DNA of 64,000 nucleotides from Cystobasidium ongulense (GCA_022835595.1 BQUP01000006.1:496001-560000); one strand, 5' to 3'; shown: positions 16,101 through 27,804, counted from the first letter of the stretch. The notes: generated by a model from the letters alone, not told the origin. Program-made: numbers and translations.

Positions 16101-16432
16101 GCTGGGTATATGGCCGTGATTGCTCGCTTCTATCAGCCAGCCTGCTGGAGCTGAGACCAGCGCCTAAGGTTGACGATGATGCGGCATAGGAGGAGCTGTA
16201 GGCTGCTCTCCCAAACGCTGGCCTTGGAGGAACGGACCATGAAGCTGTGCCGTCTGTAAAGGACGCAGGTATGCTCAGATTCCGGACCAGCACCTCTGTC
16301 AGGTGCCGCACACGGCGCTTTGGAGAACAGCAGGTCCATAGTTTCAGCTAAAGCAAGCCGCAGGCGGATGAGTGCATCACGACACACCTGCTCTGCAAAT
16401 CCATCACTCTCCTCGTGATCCAGTTCCTGCAT
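13185..16432 (-). CDS. VPS38: UVRAG/Vps38-like subunit of class III PI3-kinase complex
   Basis: Predicted Vps38/UVRAG homologue, the coiled-coil subunit that directs Vps34-Vps15-Atg6 (complex II) to endosomes. Exons 16432-16388, 16347-14884, 14823-13625 and 13557-13185; 1026 residues. The first 38-41-nt intron joins GFAEQ to LKLWTCCSPKRRVRHLTEVL, the family's conserved N terminus. A long Ser/Arg-rich insert follows (about residues 60-350), then a C2-like segment with IWIEPDI, LLLEWDVDLRRLISLGTDPR, a coiled coil (about 590-760), and the conserved C-terminal domain with ALGYVAQAVQLLAAYLTIPL, YPIRCMGSRSLVQDP and RFEYAVFLLNKDIEQIM. ATG14 shares the C-terminal domain, but the C2-type N terminus favours Vps38. 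The extra C-terminal exon is low in complexity and less certain. Confidence 0.85.
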
Positions 16433-16856
16433 GCTTCAATGCGCCCCCATTTGGCCTCTATCGGACACTCACTCGGTGCAGACGAGAGTGAAGACTAGCT
16501 AGACACCAGGCTGTCCTTATCACCGGTCCTTGAAGAGCAAGGGCAGCCTATGTGTTCAGATAGCATGACCGAAAGGCAGACGCAATGGTGCTGGACTTTG
16601 TGAAGGTATTTGTGCTTGGGCTTCCCCAACACAGCGGAATGGCTCTGTTATTGCAGTGGCGACAGGCAAGAAACGTGACCAGGATATCTCTCTGGTCTTG
16701 CCATCCTGCCAACTGCGGCTGTTCGCTAAATCGAATCTTCAGCTCAAATCCAGCATTATTCAATCAGTCGGCGCCTTGCTTCGAATTCGTCAAGCCGCTT
16801 CTTCCTGTCGCTTGGCCCGTCGAAATCCACCAACCCGAAGCATTCTTGCGAGAGCA
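16433..16856. other. Divergent intergenic region VPS38 / SMP-30 gene
   Basis: About 420 bp between two divergently transcribed genes; holds both promoters. An in-frame ATG at 16656 could extend the lactonase gene by 67 residues with a basic, arginine-rich leader. Otherwise nothing recognised. Confidence 0.45.
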
Positions 16857-18038
16857 ATGTCCACCTCACACCAGGGCGTAGACTCCCAGCAGCCGCACAT
16901 TCTGGATGTGTCCAGCTCTTCAAAGTATCCTGCCTTCATCGCACACGAGCCTCGCATGGTGCTTGGTGAAGGCTTGCAATACCGCCCATCTGACAAGACA
17001 CTGCACTGTTGCGTCATAGAAAATCCTCAAAACACTTTATTGATCTTCTGCTGACTGTCGTATTCCCGACAGACCTCGACATTGAGCGATCTCCAGTAAC
17101 CGCACTTTTCATTGCGCAACTGGACGATGCAGGCCAACTGGTGTCGAAGCCCCGTATGGTGGAGATCAAAGGAAGCAGGCATGTCACCGCCCTGGCATTC
17201 AGGAAAGACAAGCCAAAGTCGTATCTCTGCACAACAAACACAGGCTTAGCATACCTCTCGGAGGAGACGGGCGAGCTACAAGACCTCCCCAATGGTTTCG
17301 GCCAGATTATTCCTGCTGATCAGGCAGAGAGAATGCGTTTCAACGATGCCTGCTGCGACTCTAAGGGTCATTTCTACTTTCATTCCATGTCTCGCGATGA
17401 AAGTCAAACAAAGGGCAAGCTATACATGTATACATCGGATATGAAGTCAGTGTCAGATTTGAAAGTACTAGAAGAAGACTTTGCGATTGGTAACGGGCCA
17501 GTCGTCGATGAAGAGAGGAAGCGCTTGTACTTCAATACGACCCCCAACGGGATTGGATGTACGTACAATCAGTTCTTCACAATATTATGTGCTGAGTTCT
17601 ATTGCCAAAGACGCATACGACTGGGACCCAGAAACTGGGCTCATCAGGAACAAACGCGAGTTTTTCAATAACAATAAAAGGCGACCATCATCTCTCTTCG
17701 ATCCTTTGACGACCGCGGTCGGGCCCGGTTTCCCTGACGGGCATACGCTCGACTCGGCTGGTAACGTGTACCAAGCCGTATTTGCTCGGGGTCTGATAGA
17801 GCGTTTCACGCCTGAAGGCATCAACGATCTCACCATCAAACTGCCGGCCCGATTTCCGACCTGCCCCATATTCGGAGGTAGGGATCTTAAACAGCTCTAT
17901 ATCACCACTGCAAGTGAGCCACTTCAGCCGGGCGAAAAGGAGCTAGCAGGGGATCTGGGTGGCTGTATTCTGAAAGTAGACATGTCGAAGTTCATGCAGC
18001 AGACCGAGGGGTTGGTCAAACCTTTGTTCAATGCCTGA
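16857..18038 (+). CDS. SMP-30/gluconolactonase/LRE-like beta-propeller protein
   Basis: Six-bladed beta-propeller of the SMP-30/gluconolaconase/LRE family, likely a metal-dependent lactonase; substrate unknown. Exons 16857-17007, 17073-17558, 17611-18038; 354 residues. Motifs: EPRMVLGEGLQYRPSDKTLH with the usual metal-ligand Glu, KTLHYLDIERSP across the first junction, MRFNDACCDSKGHFYF (the N-D metal site), GIGYAYDWDPETG, FPDGHTLDSAGNVYQAVF and CPIFGGRDLKQLYITTA. All these match the family's Glu, Asn and Asp ligands. The first intron uses donor GTTGCG, weak but supported by phase. An upstream in-frame ATG at 16656 would add a possible mitochondrial leader. Cytosolic is the default reading. 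Confidence 0.87.
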
Positions 18039-18271
18039 AATACAGAAAACTTCAACTCTGGGCAGGGCTACACTCAGCCTTTGAGATACGGTATCGTACC
18101 GGAAGCTCTGCGAGCGGTACAATTCCATACCATTCCACCGGTCCTTTGACGTCCTGCTATGGTTCATCCAGATTATGGTTTCAGTCTCTGATCCTCGTTA
18201 ACTCATCTCTACGCTTAGAACGAAGCTCGTTACTCACGCACCTCAACTACATTAAAAACACCTGCAGAGTC

Positions 18272-19494
18272 ATGTCAGTCTCCGATTTTGTCTTCACGCA
18301 GTTCCTCTTCAGCTGGGCCAAAGATGGCGCAGTCGAACCACGCCAACTCCAACCAGTAGCATACGATCGACTCGTGGTGTAAGATACCTTGTATCGTTCG
18401 AGCCCAGTTCCTGCGTGGACCAGTCTGAAGTCTCCTATCTTTGCCCGTAATAGCTTCGGTTCTTCGTATAGTGACAATGAACACCCCGACGACAATCCCT
18501 ATGAATCGGCGAGTAAGCTTTTTCCTGATTGCTCTAAATAGGGTACGGTAGCGAAGTATGGCACCTAATGTGTTGCTCGCCACATTGCAGCCGATAACGA
18601 CGAGAATCGTCGTGAGTCGAGACTTTCTCGAAGGTAACGGTGGTATCTGACACAGTTTTTCTACTCTAATAAGTATGGGTCGACTATCTTCATAAGGAAC
18701 TCGGGCCAAACAACCCCGGACTGGAACAACTCAATTTCGCTCGCAAAGGAGCCAGGGTGGAACAAAAGCCGAACAACATAACGTCCCAAATCGATAGATA
18801 CAAAACTGACTATGATGATGACCCATCAAAGAAGGAAATTGTCGCACTCTTCACCACCACTAACGATATAATGTGGAACTGGGGTGTATATCAAGACAGC
18901 TACAAGGCCTCCTGCACGACTTACTGCACAACTCCAGAGGGTGCTCATGCCGACATCAGACAAACCGTTGCAAAATTCTTGACTGCTTTGGACACTCTTG
19001 TCCCGGAAGATAGAACTAAAAAAGCTCCTGACTTTCTCATTTTCCCTATTGTGCCCGTCGAGCTCACCCCAATTTCTATATACGAAGCACTGTCAGCCGG
19101 CACCGATACGAAAGCTATAAAGGAGATGGCTGCCACATACAACGCAGAGTTAAAGCATGGCGCTCGAATACTGAAACAACGGTTAGGAGACCGGGGCGAC
19201 GTTTTCGTATATGACATTGAAGGGTGAGTTTCGCTCTACAGAACGCGCGTTTGTGGCTATCTTTAAGTCCATGCTTACCTTGTCCACAGCTGGTTCCATG
19301 ACATGCATGACAACCCAGCTACATACGGTTTAGATCCAAAAGCAGTCGATATATCTTGCCCCAAAGGTAATAACCGAGACAGTTTAGTCTGCGAGAGATA
19401 TATTTGGCGGGACGAAAACCACCTCCTGCCACACCTTCAGCGGAATGTCTCTGAAATCGCTGCCCGCCTGATTCGGGGAGACATACCGAAATGA
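18272..19494 (+). pseudogene. GDSL/SGNH esterase paralogue, apparently truncated and frameshifted
   Basis: Tandem relative of the GDSL esterase at 20103-21470. Recognisable pieces: 18272-18378 ending AYDRLVV, 18454-18512 giving FGSSYSDNEHP (nucleophile block I), about 18676-19223 giving WVDYLHKELGPN, LNFARKGA, IVALFTTTNDIMWN and FPIVPVELTPISIY, and 19290-19494 ending with block V WRDENHLLPHLQ, which supplies catalytic Asp and His. Differences from the intact paralogue: no N-terminal membrane anchor, and near 18660-18680 the sequence matching SNGPVW lacks bases, so YSNK and WVDYL are in different frames. The middle piece (about 18590-18640) does not align. This suggests a decaying gene; a sequencing error or unusual splicing is the alternative. 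Confidence 0.6.
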
Positions 19495-20102
19495 AGAGGT
19501 CTACAATACCGGTACCAACATACCGCAGATCTCCGCATAGTCCGGCTTGCCCGATTCGCCTTGTTCTATGTTTTAAACCTCTGATCTTGCACAATCCGCA
19601 ACGCATGCATAACGAGGACAAGCCTTCCTTTCGTCCTAAATACCGTAGATTGTTCCTATACCCACCTGAACACCCTTTTGTTTGTATGTACAGGAATTTG
19701 CGGATTTGGCAATGCATATCAAAGGCTGCACCGCATCTTGCACCGCCCGCCCATCTTGCGCCGTTCTGCCATTCCCTTCCCGAAAGCGTCTTTCGGACTG
19801 TCTCCCGCCCGCCATCAGCTGCATGCAATAGATATGTGTGAAGCTTAACGGGATGCACTTACTGCACAGCCTGTTCGTTCGAACATACCGCTATCGGGGA
19901 GGTTTCGTGGTGCTTAACCGTGCTATCGGCCAAGACCATTCCGGCAAACACGTGCACTGAGCTGCAGGACTGCAATGCGGGACGCACACCCATTTGGGAG
20001 GTTGCTGCAAGCACAACAGTGCCATCCGTACGGCATGAGCCTGAGGGTGCTTGTCTCTTTCCTTACCACCCTTGACTAAACCTGAGAGAATCGCCTGCCA
20101 AA
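19495..20102. other. Intergenic between GDSL paralogues
   Basis: About 600 bp with the 3' end of the broken paralogue and the promoter of the intact one. GCACCGC/CTTGC-rich near-repeats occur at about 19725-19760. No gene or RNA recognised. Confidence 0.4.
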
Positions 20103-21470
20103 ATGCACAACACTTACACACGGCAAGCGAGCTCGGTTTCGATTGAGCAGGTCAAGACCCGTTCTGGCTGGAGCAAGAAGAGGAAGGTATACGCTGCAGT
20201 GATCCTCGCTGTAGTAGTATCCGTTATCGCCGTAGCAGTTGCAGTGCCTGTGGTGCTCACTCGACGGTCCCGCAAGCAAGCCAGCTATGAAGAGCTCTGG
20301 CTTCCACAGGGTTACCGCGGCACTGGCGTGAATGGTGTGGTGGCAGGCAGCTGGCAGCAGAACAAGACTTATGACCGCCTGCTAGTGTGAGCGAATCTCT
20401 GTCTGGCTGCTTGGCTGTCCATGTATTTGCAGGCTGACTTTCGCGGTGCGATCACCAGATTCGGATCGTCGTATAGCGATAATGCCCATCCGAGAGCTTC
20501 GCAATACGCTGGCAGTTTCGCAGCAGAACAGGGATACTATGTGGGTTATTCAAATAATTAAAGCTGTTGATTGCGTACTGATTCATCACCCTCTCTCTAC
20601 AGAAGCAGCGGTGGTCGAATGGACCAGTCTGGGTAGAATACCTAAAAGATTATCTCGGCAACAATGTAACACACCTAAACTACGCTTATGCCGGTGCTAC
20701 TACGAACAACTCAATTCACTTGACGAGTGTGCCCGATACCAGCCAGCAAATGGCAACATATATGCAGGAAGCCTACACGCCCGGTGTTAAATCACTGGTT
20801 GCTATGTTCACCACTACAAACGACATTATGGCTACATTCAACAATTATCTTGATTCCACCAATCCCATCTATCATAACAACGAGAGTGCATCAGCTGTCA
20901 TTTCGCAATCAGCTCAATCTCTCATCAACCAGCTATACACGCTGATTCCCGCCAACTCCTCCGATGTTGCGCCCGATTATCTTATACTGCCCATACTCCC
21001 CGTCGAGCTCACACCTTTTGCTAAAAGTACCGCCCTCCAAGGTGGTACAAGCACCGACGCTGTGAGAGACATTACTCGGCAATACAATGCAGTTCTCATG
21101 GAAGGTGCCAGGGCCATTGCCAAGCGCCTTGGGTCGAGAGGAAACGTATACACGTATGATGTACCCAGGTTAGTGAAAGCTCTATTTCCTTTAGCTTATC
21201 CGACTATCTCCTGACATGCTTCTCGTTTCAACATTCAGCTGGTTCTATTCAATGATAGACAGTCCTTCGAAATACTCCTTGGAAAATGTCAATGTCGGCT
21301 GGAAACAAGAAGGTCCTGGAGATGTGACCGACTACCTCTGGTACGATCGCCTGCATCTCACAACCCACGTTCAACATCAGTTAGCTCGCTTGTCTGCAAA
21401 CATGATCTTCAATACGACTATCGCGCCTCAATTTTATGACCTATCCAACTATCTCGATGGAGTTCAATGA
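20103..21470 (+). CDS. Membrane-anchored GDSL/SGNH esterase (CE16-like)
   Basis: Predicted type II membrane or secreted esterase of the SGNH/GDSL hydrolase superfamily, nearest in style to fungal acetylesterases of family CE16. Exons 20103-20386, 20459-20540, 20603-21168, 21239-21470; 387 residues. A basic cytosolic head (to about residue 33) precedes one strong hydrophobic segment (about 34-56, rich in Val/Ala), then the catalytic domain: LLVFGSSYSDN (block I; the usual Asp before Ser is Ser here), WSNGPVWVEYL, LNYAYAGATTNNS (block II/III), MFTTTNDIMATF (block III Asn) and LWYDRLHLTTHVQ (block V Asp and His). All three catalytic positions are present. Substrate unknown; cell-surface polysaccharide or glycolipid deacetylation is plausible. 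Confidence 0.83.
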
Positions 21471-21939
21471 TTCCCAAGCGGACAGGTACGCTTCAGCCTG
21501 AATCAGTAGTCGAAGTTTCTGCACATGGACAGTCTGTAGATTTAGCAATTAAGGATTCTGACAATGGACAGTTAAGCAGTTTGTAGATGTAGCAATTAAT
21601 AGACTTTAACAGAGGCAAATACAGAACCATTGAGCATTCGCTTCGGAAAAGCTAACTAGCTCGCATTAGCTCTAGACGATACTTTCACATAAGTCCTTGG
21701 CTCGCACGGACGGCTCTGCCTGTTCGTATGCAACGCCTAGCATTGTTGCAACGATGATGAAGGTTGAGCAGCCCGCAATTGCCGTTCTTGTATCCGGACG
21801 CGGTGAAGCCAGTATTCAACAGCTTGAGCGCGAAAGGATGTCTGTGCGAGGTATATGACAGACGAGCTTGAGCATTCTGGATTTTGGTAGTAATTGCTGC
21901 ACGGAAAAGATTCTATATTCCAATTCCAAGCACGAGGCA
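21471..21939. other. Convergent intergenic GDSL esterase / LSM5
   Basis: About 470 bp between two gene 3' ends. A near-direct repeat is visible: GACAGTCTGTAGATTTAGCAATTAA at about 21529-21553 resembles a copy at about 21568-21600 (ACAGTTAAGCAGTTTGTAGATGTAGCAATTAA, written in parts: ACAGTTAAGCAG, TTTGTAGATGTAGCAATTAA). No gene recognised. Confidence 0.45.
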
Positions 21940-22525
21940 TTACTCGTCTTTCACTTCTGCACTTTCTGGTCCTTCACCTCCCGGGACGAGCTGTAGCGAA
22001 TACCTATCAGATATGGGTAGCTATATGTAGTATGGCTCTACATACCATGGTGATGTTGTTTCCGTTCAACAGCGTTTGTCCAAGAACTGTCTTTTTCAAA
22101 CCTTGAGGTGTATGTTCGCTGCAAATGAGGAGAAATAGGCTTAGTCGACCAGTCCTCTAGTGTACTGCGTATGATAAGACACACTATTCCGTCACGTTCT
22201 CCAAGACCATGTCTGAGGGGTGCATCAAGCAAGGTCAGCTTCACGTGCATTTTATGTCTACCTTCACGACCAGCTACTTACTGACATAGTCGTCAAAGCC
22301 AAGCAGCTTGCCGACAAATTCTCGCTCTAACACCGATGCTCAATGCTTCAGCTGTACTGATTCCATAGCTTCATAGCTGTCCAACTTACCGGTTTTCATG
22401 ATCACCCAGACATTCGAGCCTATGCACTTGTCCAGCAACTCTAAGGATGGATGAGGCAGGCATGAGCAGCCAGTAGTATATTCGAAGCTGCATCACTCAC
22501 CCAACGGCAATATTGATGAAGCCAT
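21940..22525 (-). CDS. LSM5: U6 snRNA-associated Sm-like protein LSm5
   Basis: Subunit of the heteroheptameric Lsm1-7 (cytoplasmic mRNA decapping) and Lsm2-8 (U6 snRNP) rings. Six tiny exons on the minus strand: 22525-22501, 22440-22390, 22326-22282, 22212-22185, 22118-22046, 21990-21940; 90 residues. The spliced product reads MASSILPLELLDKCIGSNVW, VIMKTEREFVGKLLGFDDYV, NMVLENVTEYEHTPQG and LLNGNNITMLVPGGEGPE. Sm1 (FVGKLLGFDDYVNMVL) and Sm2 (LLNGNNITMLVPGG) motifs are complete. Five introns in a 273-nt coding sequence is extreme density; every junction is phase-consistent. The 5' end is 128 bp from the divergent unknown gene at 22654. Confidence 0.93.
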
Positions 22526-22653
22526 TGCGCCTGTGTGAGTTGCGATGAGATCAAGAAGCAGTAACGAAGAGCTGATCGGGTTACATGCTGCTGCTTGCTT
22601 TTTGACAAGTCAGCCGTTGAACACTGAAAGCATCAGAAACTTTGAGTCTCGGC

Positions 22654-23330
22654 ATGTCTGTTCTCCCAACAGACTTGCATACTTTACTGGGTCGCAGTGC
22701 AGCCGACGAGCAAATAGCCACTTTCGTCAAGCAAACATGCGGTGAAGCTGCCGAAGCTGATTCTATCAAGGTCTACTCAGGTAAGTGTCGCATCATGGCA
22801 GCCAAGCAGAAAGCAGCTGATGTGTCCGTACAGACCTCGTTTACTATAACTACACGAACAAGGGCTTCTCTCTGCAATTCAAGCCTAGCAAACAGTACAA
22901 GCCTGCCAGAAGTTCCAACGCCAAACGGACCGAGCTGCAGGAGAATCTTCTAATTCTCACTACAATCGACGTGTATGCGGACAGATACACCAAGTTCCCT
23001 ATTACTTTGACGTATCCCACGCCTGTAGACTTGGAGAAAGCAGACCCGACAAGAGACCGAGAATCATACTCGACAATGGAATTGCAGCAGGATACTACAG
23101 GAGAAGAGCTTGTCAAGAATCTCGGTGAGCCAGACAGGAAAGGTGGAGGCGAGTCCAAGTCTGTCGGCGTCTGGTTAGAATGGCTGGGTTTAGGCCTCAT
23201 GTGCGAGTTCACCAGCATTCACGGAGCTGGTCGATGGGACAAGACAAATGGAGCTGGAAGCGCGCCAGTTGGCATCTGGACCTTTTTCGAACCTGGTCAA
23301 GTATCTGGTCAGGAGACCGAAGATGGATAA
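22654..23330 (+). CDS. Conserved-looking protein of unknown function
   Basis: Two exons, 22654-22780 and 22834-23330, give 207 residues with a clean phase-1 intron. Not recognised as a named family. It starts MSVLPTDLHTLLGRSAADEQ, then EADSIKVYSDLVYYNYTNKG, alternating beta-like hydrophobic stretches (FSLQFKPS, LLILTTIDVYADRYTKFP), a GEELVKNLGEP turn, a Lys/Gly-rich loop and WLEWLGLGLMCEFTSIH near the C terminus. The order 'no-function coil, G-F-S-L-F strand, lGEP, W-x-W...eF' resembles small alpha/beta proteins that some bacterial immunity-type families also adopt; that likeness is by eye only. No signal peptide or membrane segment. Cytosolic by default. Confidence 0.68.
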
Positions 23331-23700
23331 AGAGAGTCACCAGATTCATTCCCGTAAAGAATCGAATGGCAGCTCTGGATAACTCTCAGCGTGACTCACT
23401 CTCGGCTTGCGATACTACTCATGAACGAGAGCCACCGTTCTTGCGTATCAGCACAGTCTGCGCCAGACGTACTACAGACAATCCCATCAGGACGTGCAAC
23501 AGATGCCTGCAGCCAAGAAAGATCTGGAAGATGCGTTTACAAGGCTGTCCCATTTCAGCTACAAGCGGTCCGATACTGTCTGAAAAACTAACCTCTATGC
23601 TACTCAGGAAATGTGAAGGGAACGAAAAACAAATAAAAGGTACAACAACATCATCAAGACGAAGAAGAAGGGGCTAGATACATAATATACCATTTTCATG
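23331..23700. other. Convergent intergenic, unknown gene / IRE1
   Basis: About 370 bp of 3' flanks. No coding or RNA signal recognised. Confidence 0.4.
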
Positions 23701-26700
23701 CTAAGAATCTTCATGTTCAAAGTATGCGTTGAACATGCGTTCAGCCGCTAGATACTGCTTAACGACAGAATGTACATGCAGTAATAATTTTGGGAATCGT
23801 TTCGTGAAGTATGATAGGAAAGCAGTCGGAGGTTCTCCTAAACTGCGTCGTACATTTTCGGGTAGATCTTGATAGTGGTGTTTCTGAGATAGGAGAAATG
23901 AGTTAGCCTAAAAGTAACGCATCTCCCGCAATTCCCATGAGCTACTAAGCGTCGCTTACCTTGTTTCGCATAACACGAAGCAGATCTCGTACGCTACCAC
24001 CGTCGTATTTTCTATATTTGCCCAAATTATCGATGAGATTCCGATCTAGGCTTTTTAGCCAGTCACTGCCCACAATCTCAGACGCTTCAGCTTCGAGGGC
24101 ACCAAGCACGAAGTGATCTTTCTCTAGTATTTCGAAACGATCGCTCGCATCGCAGAGGAAGTGCAGTGAATGGGAAGCCGACCAAAATAGCGGATCTACG
24201 AGGATGTCGTTCGCAGTCGGCCTTTAAAGAGTAACATATCAGATCAGATCAGAACACGGATACTACATTGAAGGGGGGGTTGAAAAGCTCACCGAACTCG
24301 AGGATCTGATGCACACATATGTCTGATAAGTTCTTGCGCTTCGTACCTACCTTCCGTCATCACGCTCAATCCATCCAAGCCAATTTTGTCGTTCAAGATA
24401 TTGATTTCGCGTTCATATCTTGATCCAAAAGGATGTTCTCCCATCGTAAGCACGAAGTAGAAGACGCATCCCAAGGAGAAGATGTCGATTGCCCTGGTAA
24501 GTTTCCTTCCTCCCTTTGCACCTATAGCTACAGTCGCAGTTGAGCTCGTCGAAGTACTTCTCGAGCCAATGCTATTTTCCTCTTTTCCATTTTCTCCCCC
24601 TGATCCAGAAGCATTACTTTCACCATTATTGTTATTGATTAAATCATCTGCATCTACTTCACCGCGTAATACTTCGGGAGCTCTGTACCCAAAACTACCA
24701 GGAGCATGATTACCACCTCCTCTCACACTTTGCAAGAAGCTACTCTCATCCAAATCCAACTTCTTACATAGTCCAAAATCTGAAATCACCATTCTCACAA
24801 CTGGTCCATCACTTGGTTTTTTACCCGGTGAGGTAGCGACGAGTATATTTTGAGGTTTCAGATCCCGGTGTATGATTTTGAGCTTATGTAGATGAGCTAG
24901 TCCTCTCGTCATTTGTTTTAATGCCTTCGTAGCGTCAAAGTTCGCTATTATACTTGGGAAAGCTTGTGGTGTATCGATAAGTTCGAATAGGGATGTAGGA
25001 CATAGTTCAAGTGCGATGTAGTGGAAATTCTCGTGTGACTCCTTGCAAAAATATCGAATGACATTCGGATGGTCATCGCTTTCTTGTAATAGGGAAACTT
25101 CATGCGAAGCCACAGTGATGAAGTCTTTGAGAAGTCGTTTGACGGCGACTGCGCGCCCTTGGAAGGTACCCTTCAAAACAACAGTTCCATGCGAGCCATA
25201 GCCTGGGGAAGAACATCTTCAGTCAGCAACTGAGAGACCACTGCCTTTAGAGACTGTATGGCTTCGACACTCACCTAACACACTCTCAGACACAAGAAGA
25301 TTACCAACTCTGCCAGAACTAGACTGATCTTTTGCAACAATTGCCGGAGCAGAATCAACGACTACCATAGGTACATCCTGTTCCTCTCTAGTAAGCTCTT
25401 GCTTGATCAAAGTTTCAGGACTAGATTGACCACCTTTATCATCATTCACATTACTACTTCCATTCTTATTATTCCTTTTTCCACCTCTTTTCCGTCGTCT
25501 ACCCTTTTTAGGATTTCGTGCTTTCTCTAACCCATTCTCAAGCTCTTCGCCATTCTCCTCGTCATCGCTTTGCATTTCGTTGGTTTGCAGAGGAACACCA
25601 TCTTCGACAGGCAGAGCGGGCAGTGCTTTATCGAGGGATGGGCTGGATGCATGACTTGGCAAACGACGCGGTGGAAGACCTCCACCGTTCTCGCTCGGTA
25701 CTACAAGCGAGTACTGCTCTATCGATGGAGGTGTGTATGAGCCCGTAGTCGAGGTCGATTTCTCGATTGCCGGTATATCTGAGGCCTGTGCAGGGATGTC
25801 TCTTGCACCACTTTGCGTTGAAGGGCGTTTGGAGGAAGACTCCGACCTGGCTTTAAACATCTTTTTTCGCACGAATACGAATCCGACCACGAAAAATCCT
25901 ACTAAGACCATCATCGCCTGCAACAACGACACATGCGGTTCCAATGCTCCTCCTAGAGTAAGATATCTGTAGATAGATTCTCTATAGTGTACTCCATAAG
26001 CAGGAGGAAGGGCCGGTCGATCAGGGATATCACCAGCTGGAAGCTGAGGAGTTTCATCCGGCGGATCTATACCAAGCGGCGTATGGGGAGGTTCGATAGT
26101 TCTTCCAGAATCAATAGGTTCTTCGACTCTATGGGATCCTACAATACTATGTTGTTGATAGCTTGAAGCCGAGCCATTACGCGCATCCTCTCCATTTGCT
26201 GTGGATGAGGGGCCATCACCTGAGATAGCACGACTTGCAGGAGCGAAAGAAACGAGTGGAAAGTGATAATTCGACATTGCGTAGAATTCTTCATGGTTGT
26301 CTTCGTTGCTTGTAGATGAAGATGAAGAGTGTGTAATCCTACCTACGAAAGTAGATGGAGGTATATTTGCCAATTCCTCAAGTTGACTTTGTACTCTATG
26401 ATGGGGATGTATAGAAAGTACAGGTTGGCTTTGACTTGAAGAGCTTGATGTTGCTGTATCATCTTCATTCATAGCTGGATACCAGATGTCAAAGATGCCG
26501 ACCACAGGTTGGGAGAATCTGTTTGTCCATTGTATACCTTCTTTTTCTGGATTGAGGCAGATAAGGGAACCATCATGCATAGGTTGTATATATCTGCCAT
26601 CATGCGAAGTTTGATACTCTACTTCTTCAGCTGATGAAGTTAAAGGACCGATTGGAGAACTAGTATGTTGAGCTAGACTTGAAGGTCCGTATGAAGTGTA

Positions 26701-27804
26701 TGAGAGCGTTTGAAGCAATCCTTGAGTCTTGGAATATATGGAGAGATGGTAATCCGTTTGGCCGAGATATAGCAAATCTCTAGGTCTATTCTCAATCGCT
26801 TCTTCCTCTGGAATTGCGCTCCTACCAGGTGATGCAGCTGCTGTATTGCTGCTCCCTCCTGCTCTACTTGGGGTTTGAGGCCATTCGCACCATCCAGCTT
26901 CAGGTCCGAATACTCCGACCAATTTACCAGTTTGTAGATCCACCCCTACTAGTTTTGATTCTTTTCTGCCTACGAATAGCTTGTTGTCTGTGTTTATCCC
27001 ATCATTGTCAAACGTACTTCCTCGAACTGGGAAAGTGAATGGCGATAGTTCCACCAGCTGGGTCAAGGACAGAGGGAGGCGCTGTAGCTTGCCGGTAGAC
27101 TTATGATAGACGTAAATATCCCCAGCAGCGTGTGGTTCAATAATGTATACCTCGTCATCGTCATCGTTGTTGGCGGTGCCGTCTGTATGTCCGAGCTTCT
27201 CGCCCGAGTTGTCATTTTCAATAGCAGTTGATGGCGAATTGGTGGTGTTCGGAGTATGCAATGAGGCATTGCGCATACTACTCCGCACAAGAGGGTTCTG
27301 TACGACTTCCTGCTTCTGCTCTCGCTTGTTCTCATCATGCAATGACCAGACCCAAGTGCCGGTCTCTCGCTTGATCGCATGAATTGACCCGTCGACTGTG
27401 ACTACAAGGGCGATGTCTGCGAGTTGATGCTGGTTGGTGCCGGTGTGTTCGTTCGATTCTAACCTTTCTCGCGACAGGACATCGTTGTTATCGTCGCTGC
27501 TGGTCGGTGATGAAGGCGTCCTCGTCAGGTCGGCTTTGCGAGCATTGAAGTTGAACTGCTTGAGGGCTTCTGGGACCCGATGGATGGAGTTGGCGGGTGT
27601 TCCAGACTTTGTTGAGGTCCTCGAGTCGTTCGACGGTATTGTATTGCTTGACCTGGCTAGTCCTTTGCTGCTAGCTTGATTACCACCACTTCCTACAGCA
27701 GGCTCAAACCTCGGTGTCGCATAGGTGCTGCCTGCGAGTACAGCGAGAAGCAGTGCGAGGCCGAGCAGGAACGCGCATCCGCAGCCGTGGTGGAGCACTG
27801 CCAT
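23701..27804 (-). CDS. IRE1: IRE1, unfolded-protein-response sensor kinase/endoribonuclease
   Basis: ER transmembrane stress sensor that trans-autophosphorylates and splices HAC1/XBP1-type mRNA. Exons 27804-25275, 25202-24293, 24221-23960, 23883-23701; 1294 residues. A signal peptide (about residues 8-29, FLLGLALLLAVLAGSTYA) leads a lumenal domain with VVTVDGSIHAIKRETGTWVW, DIYVYHKSTGKLQRLP and YLGQTDYHLSIYSKTQG. A membrane segment lies at about 620-645 (MMVLVGFFVVGFVFV). A Lys/Arg-rich linker (KKGRRRKRGGKRNNK) precedes the kinase: GYGSHGTVV, AVAVKRLL, HRDLKPQN, SDFGLC, GYRAPEVLRGE, DIFSLGCVFYF, with an Asn/Ser-rich insert in the activation region. The KEN RNase domain ends with YRKYDGGSVRDLLRVMRNK and KHHYQDLPENVRR, keeping the catalytic Tyr, Arg and His region. 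It diverges from CHS7. Confidence 0.96.

Noticed and set aside
18275-18709. Minus-strand reading frame of 144 residues with a hydrophobic stretch
   Set aside because: It lies over the GDSL paralogue on the opposite strand, has no family match and no splice or start support; treated as a shadow.
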